DNA of 64,000 nt from Planobispora longispora (GTDB taxonomy: Bacteria > Actinomycetota > Actinomycetes > Streptosporangiales > Streptosporangiaceae), in contig NZ_BOOH01000044.1 in the NCBI RefSeq assembly GCF_016863135.1, forward strand, positions 1 through 64,000, read 5' to 3'. Under the pieces are notes generated by a model, which did not search any database, was not told the DNA's origin, and saw only the letters and a program-made list of their open reading frames with translations. Both the position numbers and the translations under genes were made by a program. Below, piece after piece: positions 1-6,991 of the stretch. Position 1 is the stretch's first letter, and each line of letters opens with the position of its first letter.

Positions 1-120
1 CGCGTGGCGCCAGACCGCTACGCGTGGCGCCAGACCGCTACGCGTGGCGCCAGACCGCTACGCGTGGCGCCAGACCGCTACGCGTGGCGCCGGGCCGCCA
101 CGGCGACGCCGGGCCGCTAC
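1..120. repeat. Tandem 20-bp repeat at window edge
   Basis: Four identical 20-base units fill 1-80 and two degraded units follow to about 120. On the minus strand each intact unit contains GCGTAGCGG, matching the TAG stop region of the small minus-strand gene ending at 117, so the array looks like repeated copying of that gene's 3' end. It runs off the window edge, so the full copy number is unknown. Confidence 0.9.
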
Positions 121-299
121 GCGGTGGCCGGCAGGTCGCGGCGGTCGCCGCCGTCGGTCTCGTCCGGGTGAGGTTCGCCCTCCTGCGCGTCGAGGAGGTC
201 GATGCGCCGCTTGGCCTCACCGGGAATGCGCTTGGGCAGCTTTCCCGCGCCCGGCTCACCGCCGTCCAGCAGAAGGCGAGGCCGATGTCGTCTGTTCAC
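117..299 (-). CDS. Small hypothetical protein (60 aa)
   Basis: I do not recognise this protein. A GTG start at 299 has an AAGGA-type ribosome site about 12 bases upstream and gives 60 residues; an ATG at 353 would give 78. The frame has typical GC-rich third positions from residue 12 on. The N-terminus is basic (NRRHRPR) and the C-terminus acidic (EGEPHPDETDGGD), with no membrane segment. Its TAG stop is embedded in the first degraded unit of the 20-bp array that continues to the window edge. A chance open frame remains possible. Confidence 0.4.
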   Translation of the reverse strand: MNRRHRPRLLLDGGEPGAGKLPKRIPGEAKRRIDLLDAQEGEPHPDETDGGDRRDLPATA

Positions 300-432
300 A
301 ACGAATTTGATCCTTTTCGCCCCACTCCCCGGAAATCCCGGGGTCTTTGGCATTCATTTGGATAGCTGTTACGAGAATTCCAGGCGGTTTCCGCCGTCGC
401 CAGTGACCAGAACCACGATCGGACCCATGTGA

Positions 433-474
433 TTCGTCACGGTGCGCACGCGAGCATGCGCCGTACGTGACGAA
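433..474. terminator. Nested hairpin in gene-free stretch 300-532
   Basis: An inverted repeat TTCGTCACG (433-441) / CGTGACGAA (466-474) encloses a second one, GCGCA (444-448) / TGCGC (457-461). It lies about 140 bases beyond the stop of the phosphatase gene at 612 and could end transcription or bind a regulator. I see no gene in the rest of 300-532; the stretch around 300-400 is less GC-rich than its surroundings. Confidence 0.4.
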
Positions 475-532
475 GGGGCGTGGGCGGCGGAGCACCGGGA
501 ACGGCGAGAAACCGCGGATCGCGAGACTTCAA

Positions 533-615
533 GGCCCGCGGGAAGCCACGGCCCGCGGGAGCCAGGGCCCGCGGGAAGCCAGGGCCTGCGGGAGCCAGGG
601 CCTGCGGGGAGTCAC
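533..615. repeat. 16/17-bp tandem repeat over phosphatase stop codon
   Basis: Five units alternate between 17 and 16 bases, each of the form GGCCyGCGGGaAGcCAs. The last unit (599-615) contains the stop codon of the minus-strand phosphatase gene (612-614); the others lie just beyond the gene end. This is the same arrangement as at several other gene ends in the window. Confidence 0.85.
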
Positions 616-1727
616 GGGCGCCAGATGAGCACCAGCGCGCAGTCGTCGTTGTGCCCCGCCGACATGGAGGTGACCAGGTTGCGCGCGCCGCCGGAGAAGC
701 CGGAGGGCAGCAGGCGCTCGGCCTCGCCGAGCAGCCGGTCGAGACCGGCGTCGATGTCACGCCCGGGCTGCTCGATGAGCCCGTCGGTGTAGAGCATGAG
801 GGCGTCGCCCTTGCGGAGCATCCCCCGGTCGGGCTCGCAGTGCAGGTCGGGGACGACGCCCAGGACCACGCCCTTGGCCGGGGAGACCCGCCAGGTGCCC
901 GTGCCCGCCTCGAACGTGACCACCGGGGGGTGCCCGGCCGAGGTGATGGCGTACTCGCCGGTGGCGAGGTTGAGCCGGACGTGGACGGCGGTGACGAACC
1001 CCTCGGCCTCGCGCTGGCGGTGCAGGTAGGCGTTGCAGGCGGGCAGGAAGTCGTCCACCGAGCCGAGCAGACCGCCGAAGGTCCCCGACAACATCAGCGC
1101 GCGGGTGCCCGCGTCGACGCCCTTGCCGGAGACGTCGACCAGGGCGAGCTCCACCGTGTCACCGTCCCGCAGGGAGACCAGGAAGTCACCGCCGAAGGAG
1201 GAGCCCCCGGCCTGCTTGAGCACCACCTTGGCGCCCCAGTCCTTGGGCAGCGCGGGCAGCTCGCTCTGCCTCTTGAGCCGGTCGCGCAGCTCCAGCAGCA
1301 TCACGTCGCCCCGGAGCCCCTGCACGCCGAGCTTGCCCCGGGTGCGGGCCATCACCGCGGCCAGCACGGAGGTGAACCCGAAGGCGGCGAGCGTCCCCGG
1401 GCCGATGTATCCGAAGTCGCCGGCGACGCCCACGTAGACCAGCGCGACCACGATCGCGCACAGCAGCTTGGCGAGGCTGCGCAGGCGCAGCTGGAGCCCG
1501 CCGACGAGGACGATCGGAATCATCAGCGCGGGCGAGAACCACTCGACCGAGACCCGCGCGGCCAGGACGCCGAGCACCAGGGTCAGCACGGTCAGCGTGG
1601 CGAGCAGGTTGCGGTCCCGGGTCAGCAGCCCGCGGCGGATGAAGCGCACCGCGGGCACGAGGAAGGGGACCCGCACCAGGAACGCGCGGAGCCCTGTAGG
1701 GATCAACGGCACCGGACGGGAACTCAT
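612..1727 (-). CDS. Membrane-bound PP2C/SpoIIE-type Ser/Thr phosphatase
   Basis: A 371-residue protein with three or four hydrophobic segments between about residues 40 and 127, then a cytoplasmic PPM/SpoIIE phosphatase domain. Metal-binding and core motifs are visible: GGDFLVSL, LVDVSGKGVDAG, TSAGHPPVV, MLYTDGLIE and HNDDCALVLI. Proteins of this family dephosphorylate anti-sigma antagonists or other phosphoproteins and usually feed stress sigma control. The ATG at 1727 is chosen because upstream codons have poor composition. It is divergent from the acetyltransferase gene across 118 bases. No partner anti-sigma gene is adjacent, so its substrate is unknown. Confidence 0.85.
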   Translation of the reverse strand: MSSRPVPLIPTGLRAFLVRVPFLVPAVRFIRRGLLTRDRNLLATLTVLTLVLGVLAARVSVEWFSPALMIPIVLVGGLQLRLRSLAKLLCAIVVALVYVGVAGDFGYIGPGTLAAFGFTSVLAAVMARTRGKLGVQGLRGDVMLLELRDRLKRQSELPALPKDWGAKVVLKQAGGSSFGGDFLVSLRDGDTVELALVDVSGKGVDAGTRALMLSGTFGGLLGSVDDFLPACNAYLHRQREAEGFVTAVHVRLNLATGEYAITSAGHPPVVTFEAGTGTWRVSPAKGVVLGVVPDLHCEPDRGMLRKGDALMLYTDGLIEQPGRDIDAGLDRLLGEAERLLPSGFSGGARNLVTSMSAGHNDDCALVLIWRP

Positions 1728-1845
1728 GATGCGCCTGACTGTATCGGTCCGCCCCCGGTTCGGGGAGCCCACTTGACCAACACCTAGATCATTAAGCACG
1801 GATATTGTATGGCCGGGATGGTTTGCCGTGCCTACCGTAGGAAAA

Positions 1846-3093
1846 ATGAGTCTTACGCTGCGCCCGATGACCGAGTCCGACTGGTCCGACTGGATCACGG
1901 TTGACGAGGAGGCGTTCGGCAGTCCCATCCCCCCGTACCGCGCGGAGCTGTTCCGGGCCAACACCGAGTTCGAGCGCTCCCTGGGAGCGTACGACGGCGA
2001 TCTGCTCGTGGGCGTCACCGCCGTGTGCAGCTTCACCATGACGGTGCCCGGCGGCCCCATCCCGGTCGGCGGCGTCACAGCCGTCGGCGTCCTCCCGTCC
2101 CACCGCCGCCGCGGCGTCCTGACCGCGCTGATGACCCGTCAGCTGACCGACCTGCGCGAGCGGGGCGAGGCGGTCGCCGCGCTCTACGCCTCCGAGGCGG
2201 TGATCTACGGGCGGTTCGGGTACGGCAGAGCCGCCGACGGCATGGTCTTCGACGTCCCCACGCACCGCGCCGCCTTCGTCCCGGGCGCGCCGGTCGACCC
2301 CGCGCTGCGGCTGCGGATCGTCAAGCCCGCCGAGACCGGGGAGACCTTCGAGAAGGTCTTCGACGCCGTGCTCGGCAGCCGCCCCGGCCTGTACGCCCGC
2401 ACCCCCGGGCGGTGGAACTCGGTGCTCACCGACACCGAGGCCGACCAGGGCGGCGCCGGACCGCTGCGCGCCGTCGTGGTCGAGGACGACGGCGGCCCGC
2501 GCGGCTACGCGCTCTTCAGGATCAAGCCCAGCTGGAACGACGCCGGCGTGCCGGACGGCGAGGTGCGGCTGAAGGAGCTCTTCGGCCTGGACCCGGCCGC
2601 CTGCGCCCTGCTCTGGCGGCACGTGCTGGACCGCGACCTGGTCTCGCGGGTCACGACCGGGAACCGCCCGGTCGACGACCCGCTGACCTACCTGCTGGCC
2701 GACGTCAGGCAGCTCCACGCGCGCTGGATGGACGAGCTGTGGATCCGGCTCGTGGACGTCGGCCGGGCCCTGGCCGCGCGCCGCTACTCGGCCCCGGTGG
2801 ACGTGGTGTTCGAGGTCGAGGACGCGGTCTGCCCGTGGAACGCCCGGCGCTGGCGGCTGACGGCCGACTCCTCCGCCGCCCGGTGCGTTCCCGTCGAGGA
2901 GAGCGAGGAGCCGGGACGGGCCGCCGACCTGACGCTCCCGGTGGGCGCCCTGGGCGCGGCCTACCTCGGCGGGCAGAGGCTCACCTCGCTGCAGGAGGCG
3001 GGCCTGGTCCGGGAGGCGCGGGCGGGAGCCGTACGGGAGCTGTCCACCGCGATGTCGTGGGAGCCCGCGCCCTGGGCCGGTCTGATCTTCTGA
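1846..3093 (+). CDS. Eis-like GNAT acetyltransferase
   Basis: A 415-residue protein close in length to the mycobacterial Eis family. The N-terminal GNAT domain includes VTAVGVLPSHRRRGVL, the acetyl-CoA pyrophosphate-binding segment, and LYASEAVIYGRFGYGRA, typical of Eis-like proteins. A second GNAT-like region and a C-terminal sterol-carrier-like domain (from about residue 300) follow. Family members acetylate amines such as aminoglycosides or lysine side chains; the substrate here is unknown. ATG 1846 is preferred over GTG 1828 because AGGA lies five bases before it. Confidence 0.8.
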   Translation: MSLTLRPMTESDWSDWITVDEEAFGSPIPPYRAELFRANTEFERSLGAYDGDLLVGVTAVCSFTMTVPGGPIPVGGVTAVGVLPSHRRRGVLTALMTRQLTDLRERGEAVAALYASEAVIYGRFGYGRAADGMVFDVPTHRAAFVPGAPVDPALRLRIVKPAETGETFEKVFDAVLGSRPGLYARTPGRWNSVLTDTEADQGGAGPLRAVVVEDDGGPRGYALFRIKPSWNDAGVPDGEVRLKELFGLDPAACALLWRHVLDRDLVSRVTTGNRPVDDPLTYLLADVRQLHARWMDELWIRLVDVGRALAARRYSAPVDVVFEVEDAVCPWNARRWRLTADSSAARCVPVEESEEPGRAADLTLPVGALGAAYLGGQRLTSLQEAGLVREARAGAVRELSTAMSWEPAPWAGLIF

Positions 3094-3136
3094 GCGGCTC
3101 CCGGGGGACTCCGCCCCGGCGGGTTATGGTGGAGGC

Positions 3137-3286
3137 ATGGCGCTGCAGAGCTTGCAGATCACCGCGATCACCGCGATGCGGGCCAGGGACGTCTCCCGGC
3201 CCTCACCCGAGCAGCAGGAGGCCGCCGACCGCAGGCCGCTCCGCGACGAGATGCCCCGCAAGGAGGCCCGCGCCCGGGACAAGTGA
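3137..3286 (+). CDS. Small basic hypothetical protein (49 aa)
   Basis: An ATG preceded by GGTGGAGG opens a 49-residue frame starting MALQSLQITAITAMRARD and ending KEARARDK. It is rich in Arg, Glu and Asp after residue 14, has no membrane segment or cysteines, and is probably helical. It sits 44 bases after the Eis-like gene in the same orientation and 30 bases before the convergent rpiB stop. I do not know the family. The strong ribosome site and good codon usage argue that it is real. Confidence 0.6.
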   Translation: MALQSLQITAITAMRARDVSRPSPEQQEAADRRPLRDEMPRKEARARDK

Positions 3287-3315
3287 GCACCGGGTGCGGG
3301 CACGGGCGGGAGGGG

Positions 3316-3783
3316 TTACGGCAGCGGCGGGAGCTCGCCCGTGGTCTCGTATGCGGCGAGCTGCTCGATGCGGCGGCTGTGCCGCTCGGCGCCCGAGTAG
3401 GGAGTGGCCAGGAAGAGCTCGACGAACCTGGTCGCCTCCTCGGCGGTGTGCATCCGCGAGCCGATGCTGATCACGTTGGCGTCGTTGTGCTCGCGGCCGA
3501 GCTTGGCGGTGTCCTCGCTCCAGGCCAGCGCCGCGCGGATGCCGCGCACCTTGTTGGCCGCGATCTGCTCGCCGTTGCCCGAGCCGCCGATCACGACGCC
3601 CAGGCTGCCGGGCTCCCGGGCGACCCCCTCGGCCGCGCGCAGGACGAACGGCGGATAGTCGTCCTCGGCGTCGTAGACGAACGGACCGCAGTCCGTGACC
3701 TCGTGGCCGTGCTCCTTCAGCCAGGAGACGAGGTGGTTCTTGAGCTCATAGCCGGCATGGTCGGCACCGATGTAGACACGCAC
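3316..3783 (-). CDS. rpiB: Ribose-5-phosphate isomerase B
   Basis: A 155-residue RpiB/LacAB-type isomerase interconverting ribose 5-phosphate and ribulose 5-phosphate in the pentose phosphate pathway. The start IGADHAGYELK, the anion-hole segment GGSGNGEQIAANK, and EHNDANVISIGSR are family hallmarks. The GTG at 3783 gives the expected N-terminus (MRVYIGADHAG); upstream in-frame sequence is unlike the family. It converges on the 49-residue gene and diverges from def 99 bases away. Confidence 0.93.
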   Translation of the reverse strand: MRVYIGADHAGYELKNHLVSWLKEHGHEVTDCGPFVYDAEDDYPPFVLRAAEGVAREPGSLGVVIGGSGNGEQIAANKVRGIRAALAWSEDTAKLGREHNDANVISIGSRMHTAEEATRFVELFLATPYSGAERHSRRIEQLAAYETTGELPPLP

Positions 3784-3882
3784 CCGCCCAGTTTCGCAGG
3801 TGCGAGTGGCCGCCCGGCCGCCGCCCCCGGCTAAAGTAAGAGCCGATCCACTGTCTGAGCCCTTACACCAGGGAGCCCCCAC

Positions 3883-4371
3883 ATGCGCGACATCCGAGTG
3901 ATCGGGGATCCGGTCCTGCGCACGCCCGCCGAGCCGGTCGTGGACTTCGACCGCGACCTGCGCCGCCTGATCGACGAGATGTTCGCCGCGATGTACGCCG
4001 CGCAGGGCGTGGGCCTCGCCGGTCCGCAGATCGGCGTCGGCAGGCGGTTGTTCGTCTACGACTGCAGCAACCGCAGGGGACACGTGATCAACCCCGAGCT
4101 GACGATCGACGACGACGCCGAGGTCCTCGACGGGGAGGGCTGCCTGTCGGTGCCCGGGCGCGAGAGCGGCAAGCCGATCTACGCCAGGACGCCCCGGGCC
4201 GCCGGGGTGACCGTCAGCGGCCTCGACAAGCTGGGCCGGCCGGTGAAGGTCAAGGCCCGGGGCATGCTCGCCCGCTGCTTCCAGCACGAGACCGACCACC
4301 TGAACGGCATGCTCTACGTCGACCGCCTGGCCAAGGACGCCGCCAGGAAGGTCCTGCTCCAGGCGCCCTGA
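3883..4371 (+). CDS. def: Peptide deformylase
   Basis: A 162-residue type-I/III deformylase that removes the formyl group from nascent N-terminal methionine. All three metal-site motifs are present: GVGLAGPQ (residues 42-49, motif 1, with Gly in place of the usual Ala), EGCLSVPG with the metal cysteine, and HETDH with two metal histidines and the catalytic glutamate. An AGGGAG ribosome site precedes the ATG. The last codons and stop are repeated once immediately downstream. Confidence 0.93.
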   Translation: MRDIRVIGDPVLRTPAEPVVDFDRDLRRLIDEMFAAMYAAQGVGLAGPQIGVGRRLFVYDCSNRRGHVINPELTIDDDAEVLDGEGCLSVPGRESGKPIYARTPRAAGVTVSGLDKLGRPVKVKARGMLARCFQHETDHLNGMLYVDRLAKDAARKVLLQAP

Positions 4372-4409
4372 CACCGGACGCCCTGACACCGCGCCCCGGC
4401 ATCGGGCGC
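4364..4409. repeat. Duplicated def 3' end plus short hairpin
   Basis: The 15-base unit CGCCCTGACACCG(G/C)(A/G) occurs twice in direct succession (4364-4378 and 4379-4393); the first copy holds the def stop codon. Directly after it GCGCCC (4391-4396) and GGGCGC (4404-4409) can pair as a small hairpin between the convergent def and aldehyde dehydrogenase genes, a plausible shared terminator. Confidence 0.6.
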
Positions 4410-4444
4410 CCCGGCCGTCCCCGCGGGCGCGGCCTCGCGGGAGG

Positions 4445-5854
4445 TCAGAGCTGGAGCGACTTGACCTCCAGATACTCCTCGAGGCCGAACTCGCCCAGCT
4501 CGCGCCCGATGCCCGACTGCTTGTAGCCGCCGAAGGGGGCCAGCGGATTGAACCGGCCGCCGTTGATCGCCACCTGGCCGGTGCTCAGGCGCCGGGCGAC
4601 GGAGACCGCGCGGCTCTCGTCGCCCGCCCACACCGCGCCCGCCAGGCCGTACGGCGTGCCGTTGGCGATGGAGACGGCCTCGTCCTCGCCCCTGCTGTAG
4701 GGGATGACCGACAGGACCGGACCGAAGATCTCCTCCTGCTCGATCACCATGCCGGGCGCCACCCCGGCGAAGACCGTGGGCTCCACGTAGAACCCGCGAT
4801 CCAGCGGGTGGTCGGTCCCTCCGGTCACCAGCCGGGCGCCCTCCTCCTGGCCCCGGTTGATGTAGCGGATGACCCGGTCGCGCTGGGTCGCGGAGACCAG
4901 CGGGCCGAGCTTGGTGCCCTCGTCGAAGGGGTCGCCGACGGTGTATTTCCGCGCGGCCTGCACAGCGAGGTCGACGGCCTCGTCGTACTGGTCCCGGTGG
5001 ACGATCATGCGGGTCCAGGCGGAGCAGGTCTGCCCGGAGTTGATGAAGGCATTGGCCACGGTCACCTTGACCGCCGCGGCCAGATCGGCGTCGGGCAGGA
5101 TCAGACTGGCCGACTTGCCGCCGAGCTCCAGCGCCACCCGCTTGACCGTCGTCGCGGCGAGCGCGGCGACCCGGCGGCCCGCCTGGGTGGAGCCGGTGAA
5201 GGAGACCATGTCCACGCCGGGGTGGGCGGCGATGGCCTCGCCGATCACCGGGCCCCGGCCGCTGACCATGTTGAACACCCCGGGGGGCAGGCCGACCTCG
5301 TCGAAGATGCCCGCCAGCGCGAAGGCCGCCAGCGGCGCCACCTCGCTGGGCTTGAGGACGACCGTGCAGCCGGCGGCGAGCGCCGGGCCGACCTTGCACA
5401 CGATCTGGTGGAGCGGGTAGTTCCACGGCGTGATGGCGCCGACCACGCCGACCGGCTCCCGCAGGATCCAGGAGTTGCCGATCCGCTCGGTGTCGAAGTC
5501 GTAGGACTCGGCCAGGCTCGCGTAGGAGGCCAGCACCCCCGCCGGCATCAACGTCTGCACCTTCATCGCCAGGCCGTACGGGGCGCCCATGTCGGTGGCG
5601 ATGATCCTGGCGATCTGGTCGGCGCGTTCCCGGAGCAGTTCGGCCGCGGCGGCCAGGATCTTGCCGCGCTCGGCGGGCGCCGTGCCGGACCAGGCAGGGA
5701 GCGCGGCGCGGGCGGCGGCGACGGCGGCGTCCACATCGGCGGGCGAGCCCGCCGGCACCCGGTCGATCAGTTCCTCCGTCGCGGGATTGATCACGTCGAT
5801 GCTCTCGCCCGACGCCGACGCCTGCCATGCTCCGTTCAGGTAAAGGTGACGCAT
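4445..5854 (-). CDS. NAD(P)-dependent aldehyde dehydrogenase
   Basis: A 469-residue ALDH-superfamily enzyme oxidising an aldehyde to its acid. Visible motifs include [28 protein letters not shown] (cofactor binding), ELGGKSASL with the catalytic glutamate, SGQTCSA with the nucleophilic cysteine, EEIFGPVLS, and the C-terminal [11 protein letters not shown]. Substrate cannot be told from sequence. The ATG at 5854 follows a GAGGATGAGGG ribosome site. A possible promoter, TTGGCT then TACTCT with a 16-base spacer, lies in the AT-richer region upstream. Confidence 0.9.
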   Translation of the reverse strand: MRHLYLNGAWQASASGESIDVINPATEELIDRVPAGSPADVDAAVAAARAALPAWSGTAPAERGKILAAAAELLRERADQIARIIATDMGAPYGLAMKVQTLMPAGVLASYASLAESYDFDTERIGNSWILREPVGVVGAITPWNYPLHQIVCKVGPALAAGCTVVLKPSEVAPLAAFALAGIFDEVGLPPGVFNMVSGRGPVIGEAIAAHPGVDMVSFTGSTQAGRRVAALAATTVKRVALELGGKSASLILPDADLAAAVKVTVANAFINSGQTCSAWTRMIVHRDQYDEAVDLAVQAARKYTVGDPFDEGTKLGPLVSATQRDRVIRYINRGQEEGARLVTGGTDHPLDRGFYVEPTVFAGVAPGMVIEQEEIFGPVLSVIPYSRGEDEAVSIANGTPYGLAGAVWAGDESRAVSVARRLSTGQVAINGGRFNPLAPFGGYKQSGIGRELGEFGLEEYLEVKSLQL

Positions 5855-5884
5855 GCCCTCATCCTCGCGCGCGGAACGTGATAA

Positions 5885-5947
5885 GGCGAGAGTTCATGGA
5901 TTACTCAGCGTGTCGGAGTGATTACGTACAGCAATGACCCTCTCGCC
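5885..5947. promoter_or_regulatory. Long-spaced inverted repeat upstream of aldehyde dehydrogenase
   Basis: GGCGAGAG (from 5885) is repeated inverted as CTCTCGCC near 5940, flanking an AT-richer segment 31 bases or more upstream of the dehydrogenase start. It may be a looped operator or simply a weak structure. No gene is visible in 5855-6054. Confidence 0.3.
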
Positions 5948-6054
5948 GCAGTGGATGACACCGCTCCTACACAGAGTAGGGCGATGCCGCCATAAGCCAA
6001 TGAAAAGTCGGCGATTCTTAAAAACTCGTAATATCCCGACACTTGGGCATGCAG

Positions 6055-6089
6055 CCCGATGTCCGCGCCGGGACGGCGCGGACATCGGG
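6055..6089 (-). terminator. Perfect 15-bp hairpin terminator
   Basis: CCCGATGTCCGCGCC (6055-6069) pairs perfectly with 6075-6089 around a five-base loop. It lies 41 bases beyond the stop of the DsbA-fold gene (6130) and is best read as its terminator. No strong U-tract follows, as is common in high-GC actinobacteria. Confidence 0.75.
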
Positions 6090-6129
6090 TGGATGACCGG
6101 AGATCGGCCGGAGACCGCCGGCCGGGGGA

Positions 6130-6750
6130 TCAGTCGAAGATCGGCGGCCTGGTCCGGGAGCGCTTGAGCTCGAAGAAGCCGTCGAAGCTCGCGACCGCCT
6201 GGACCCCGTCCCAGAGCTTGCCGGCCTCCTCGCCCTTGGGCGCGGGCGAGATGACCGGGCCGAAGAAGGCGACGTCGCCGACCGCGATCACCGGGGTGCC
6301 GACCTCCTGGCCGACCCGGTTGATCCCGTCGTCGTGCGAGGCGCGCAGCGCCTCGTCGTACTCCTCGGACTCCATCGCGTCGGCGAACGTCCGGTCCAGC
6401 CCGGCCGCCTCCAGCGCCTCCTCCACGGTCTCGCGCAGCCTGCCGAGCCGCTTGATCATGCCCTGGTTGTGGAAGCGGACGCCGAGCTCGGTGTAGAGGC
6501 GGCCGACCGTCTCGGAGTCGTACTTCCCCTGCACGGCGGCGACCACCCGGACCGGGCCGATGGCCTTGGCGATCATTTCCCGGTAGGAGTCGGGAACGTC
6601 TTTCTCCTCGTTGAGGATGTTGAGGCTCATGATGTGCCAGCGCGGCTCGATCGACCGTACCTTCTCGACTTCCAGCAACCAGCGCGAGGTCATCCACGCG
6701 AACGGGCAGAAGGGGTCGAACCAGAGGTCGACGGGGGTTCGCTCAGTCAT
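6130..6750 (-). CDS. DsbA-fold oxidoreductase (mycothiol nitroreductase-like)
   Basis: A 206-residue DsbA-family protein resembling the actinobacterial Rv2466c-type mycothiol-dependent nitroreductases. The N-terminal strand and active site read WFDPFCPFAWMTSRW, so the CxxC of classical members is CPFA here, with only the first cysteine kept. The cis-proline region GTPVIAVGDVAFFGPV is present. A one-cysteine site suggests a monothiol mechanism using mycothiol (inference). AGGAAG precedes the ATG by eight bases. It is divergent from pepN. Confidence 0.85.
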   Translation of the reverse strand: MTERTPVDLWFDPFCPFAWMTSRWLLEVEKVRSIEPRWHIMSLNILNEEKDVPDSYREMIAKAIGPVRVVAAVQGKYDSETVGRLYTELGVRFHNQGMIKRLGRLRETVEEALEAAGLDRTFADAMESEEYDEALRASHDDGINRVGQEVGTPVIAVGDVAFFGPVISPAPKGEEAGKLWDGVQAVASFDGFFELKRSRTRPPIFD

Positions 6751-6856
6751 CTGTCAGCTTCCTCGTTCAGCGGACATTCCGCACCGCAACAACCTGGGGG
6801 AGGATCCCCCTATTCCCCGGCGGATTGGTCTCCCTGTTTCGCGGAGGATTATTGCC

Positions 6857-6883
6857 TTGACGGCCTCTTTATGCTCATATGCG
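6857..6883 (+). promoter_or_regulatory. Candidate pepN promoter
   Basis: TTGACG (6857-6862) followed after 15 bases by TATGCG (6878-6883) lies in the AT-richer 240-base spacer between the divergent DsbA-fold and pepN genes. The spacer is short and the -10 poor, so this is tentative. Confidence 0.3.
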
Positions 6884-6991
6884 ATGATCACTCTGCCGCG
6901 GGGTTTCCGAAGCGGCGATCTCCTGCCTGACGTGGCAGGATTCAGGCAGCCCTCCGCAACGGAGCGGAGGAAGTCGTGACGAGGAGCGGTA

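Noticed and set aside
1-100. Regular 20-bp repeats as a CRISPR array
   Set aside because: Units are directly adjacent without spacers, so this is a plain tandem repeat; the same holds for the arrays at 22552, 33244 and 52095.
1773-1778. TTGACC as -35 of the Eis-like gene
   Set aside because: No -10 at acceptable spacing; the nearest AT-rich hexamers are 22-24 bases away.
3100-3130. Insertion sequence or transposase traces anywhere in the window
   Set aside because: No transposase or integrase motifs and no paired terminal inverted repeats with target duplications were found; the HNH protein belongs to a chromosomal family.
5855-6054. tRNA-like or small RNA gene in the AT-richer spacer
   Set aside because: No cloverleaf arms or GGTTCGA-type loop seen; only a long-spaced inverted repeat.
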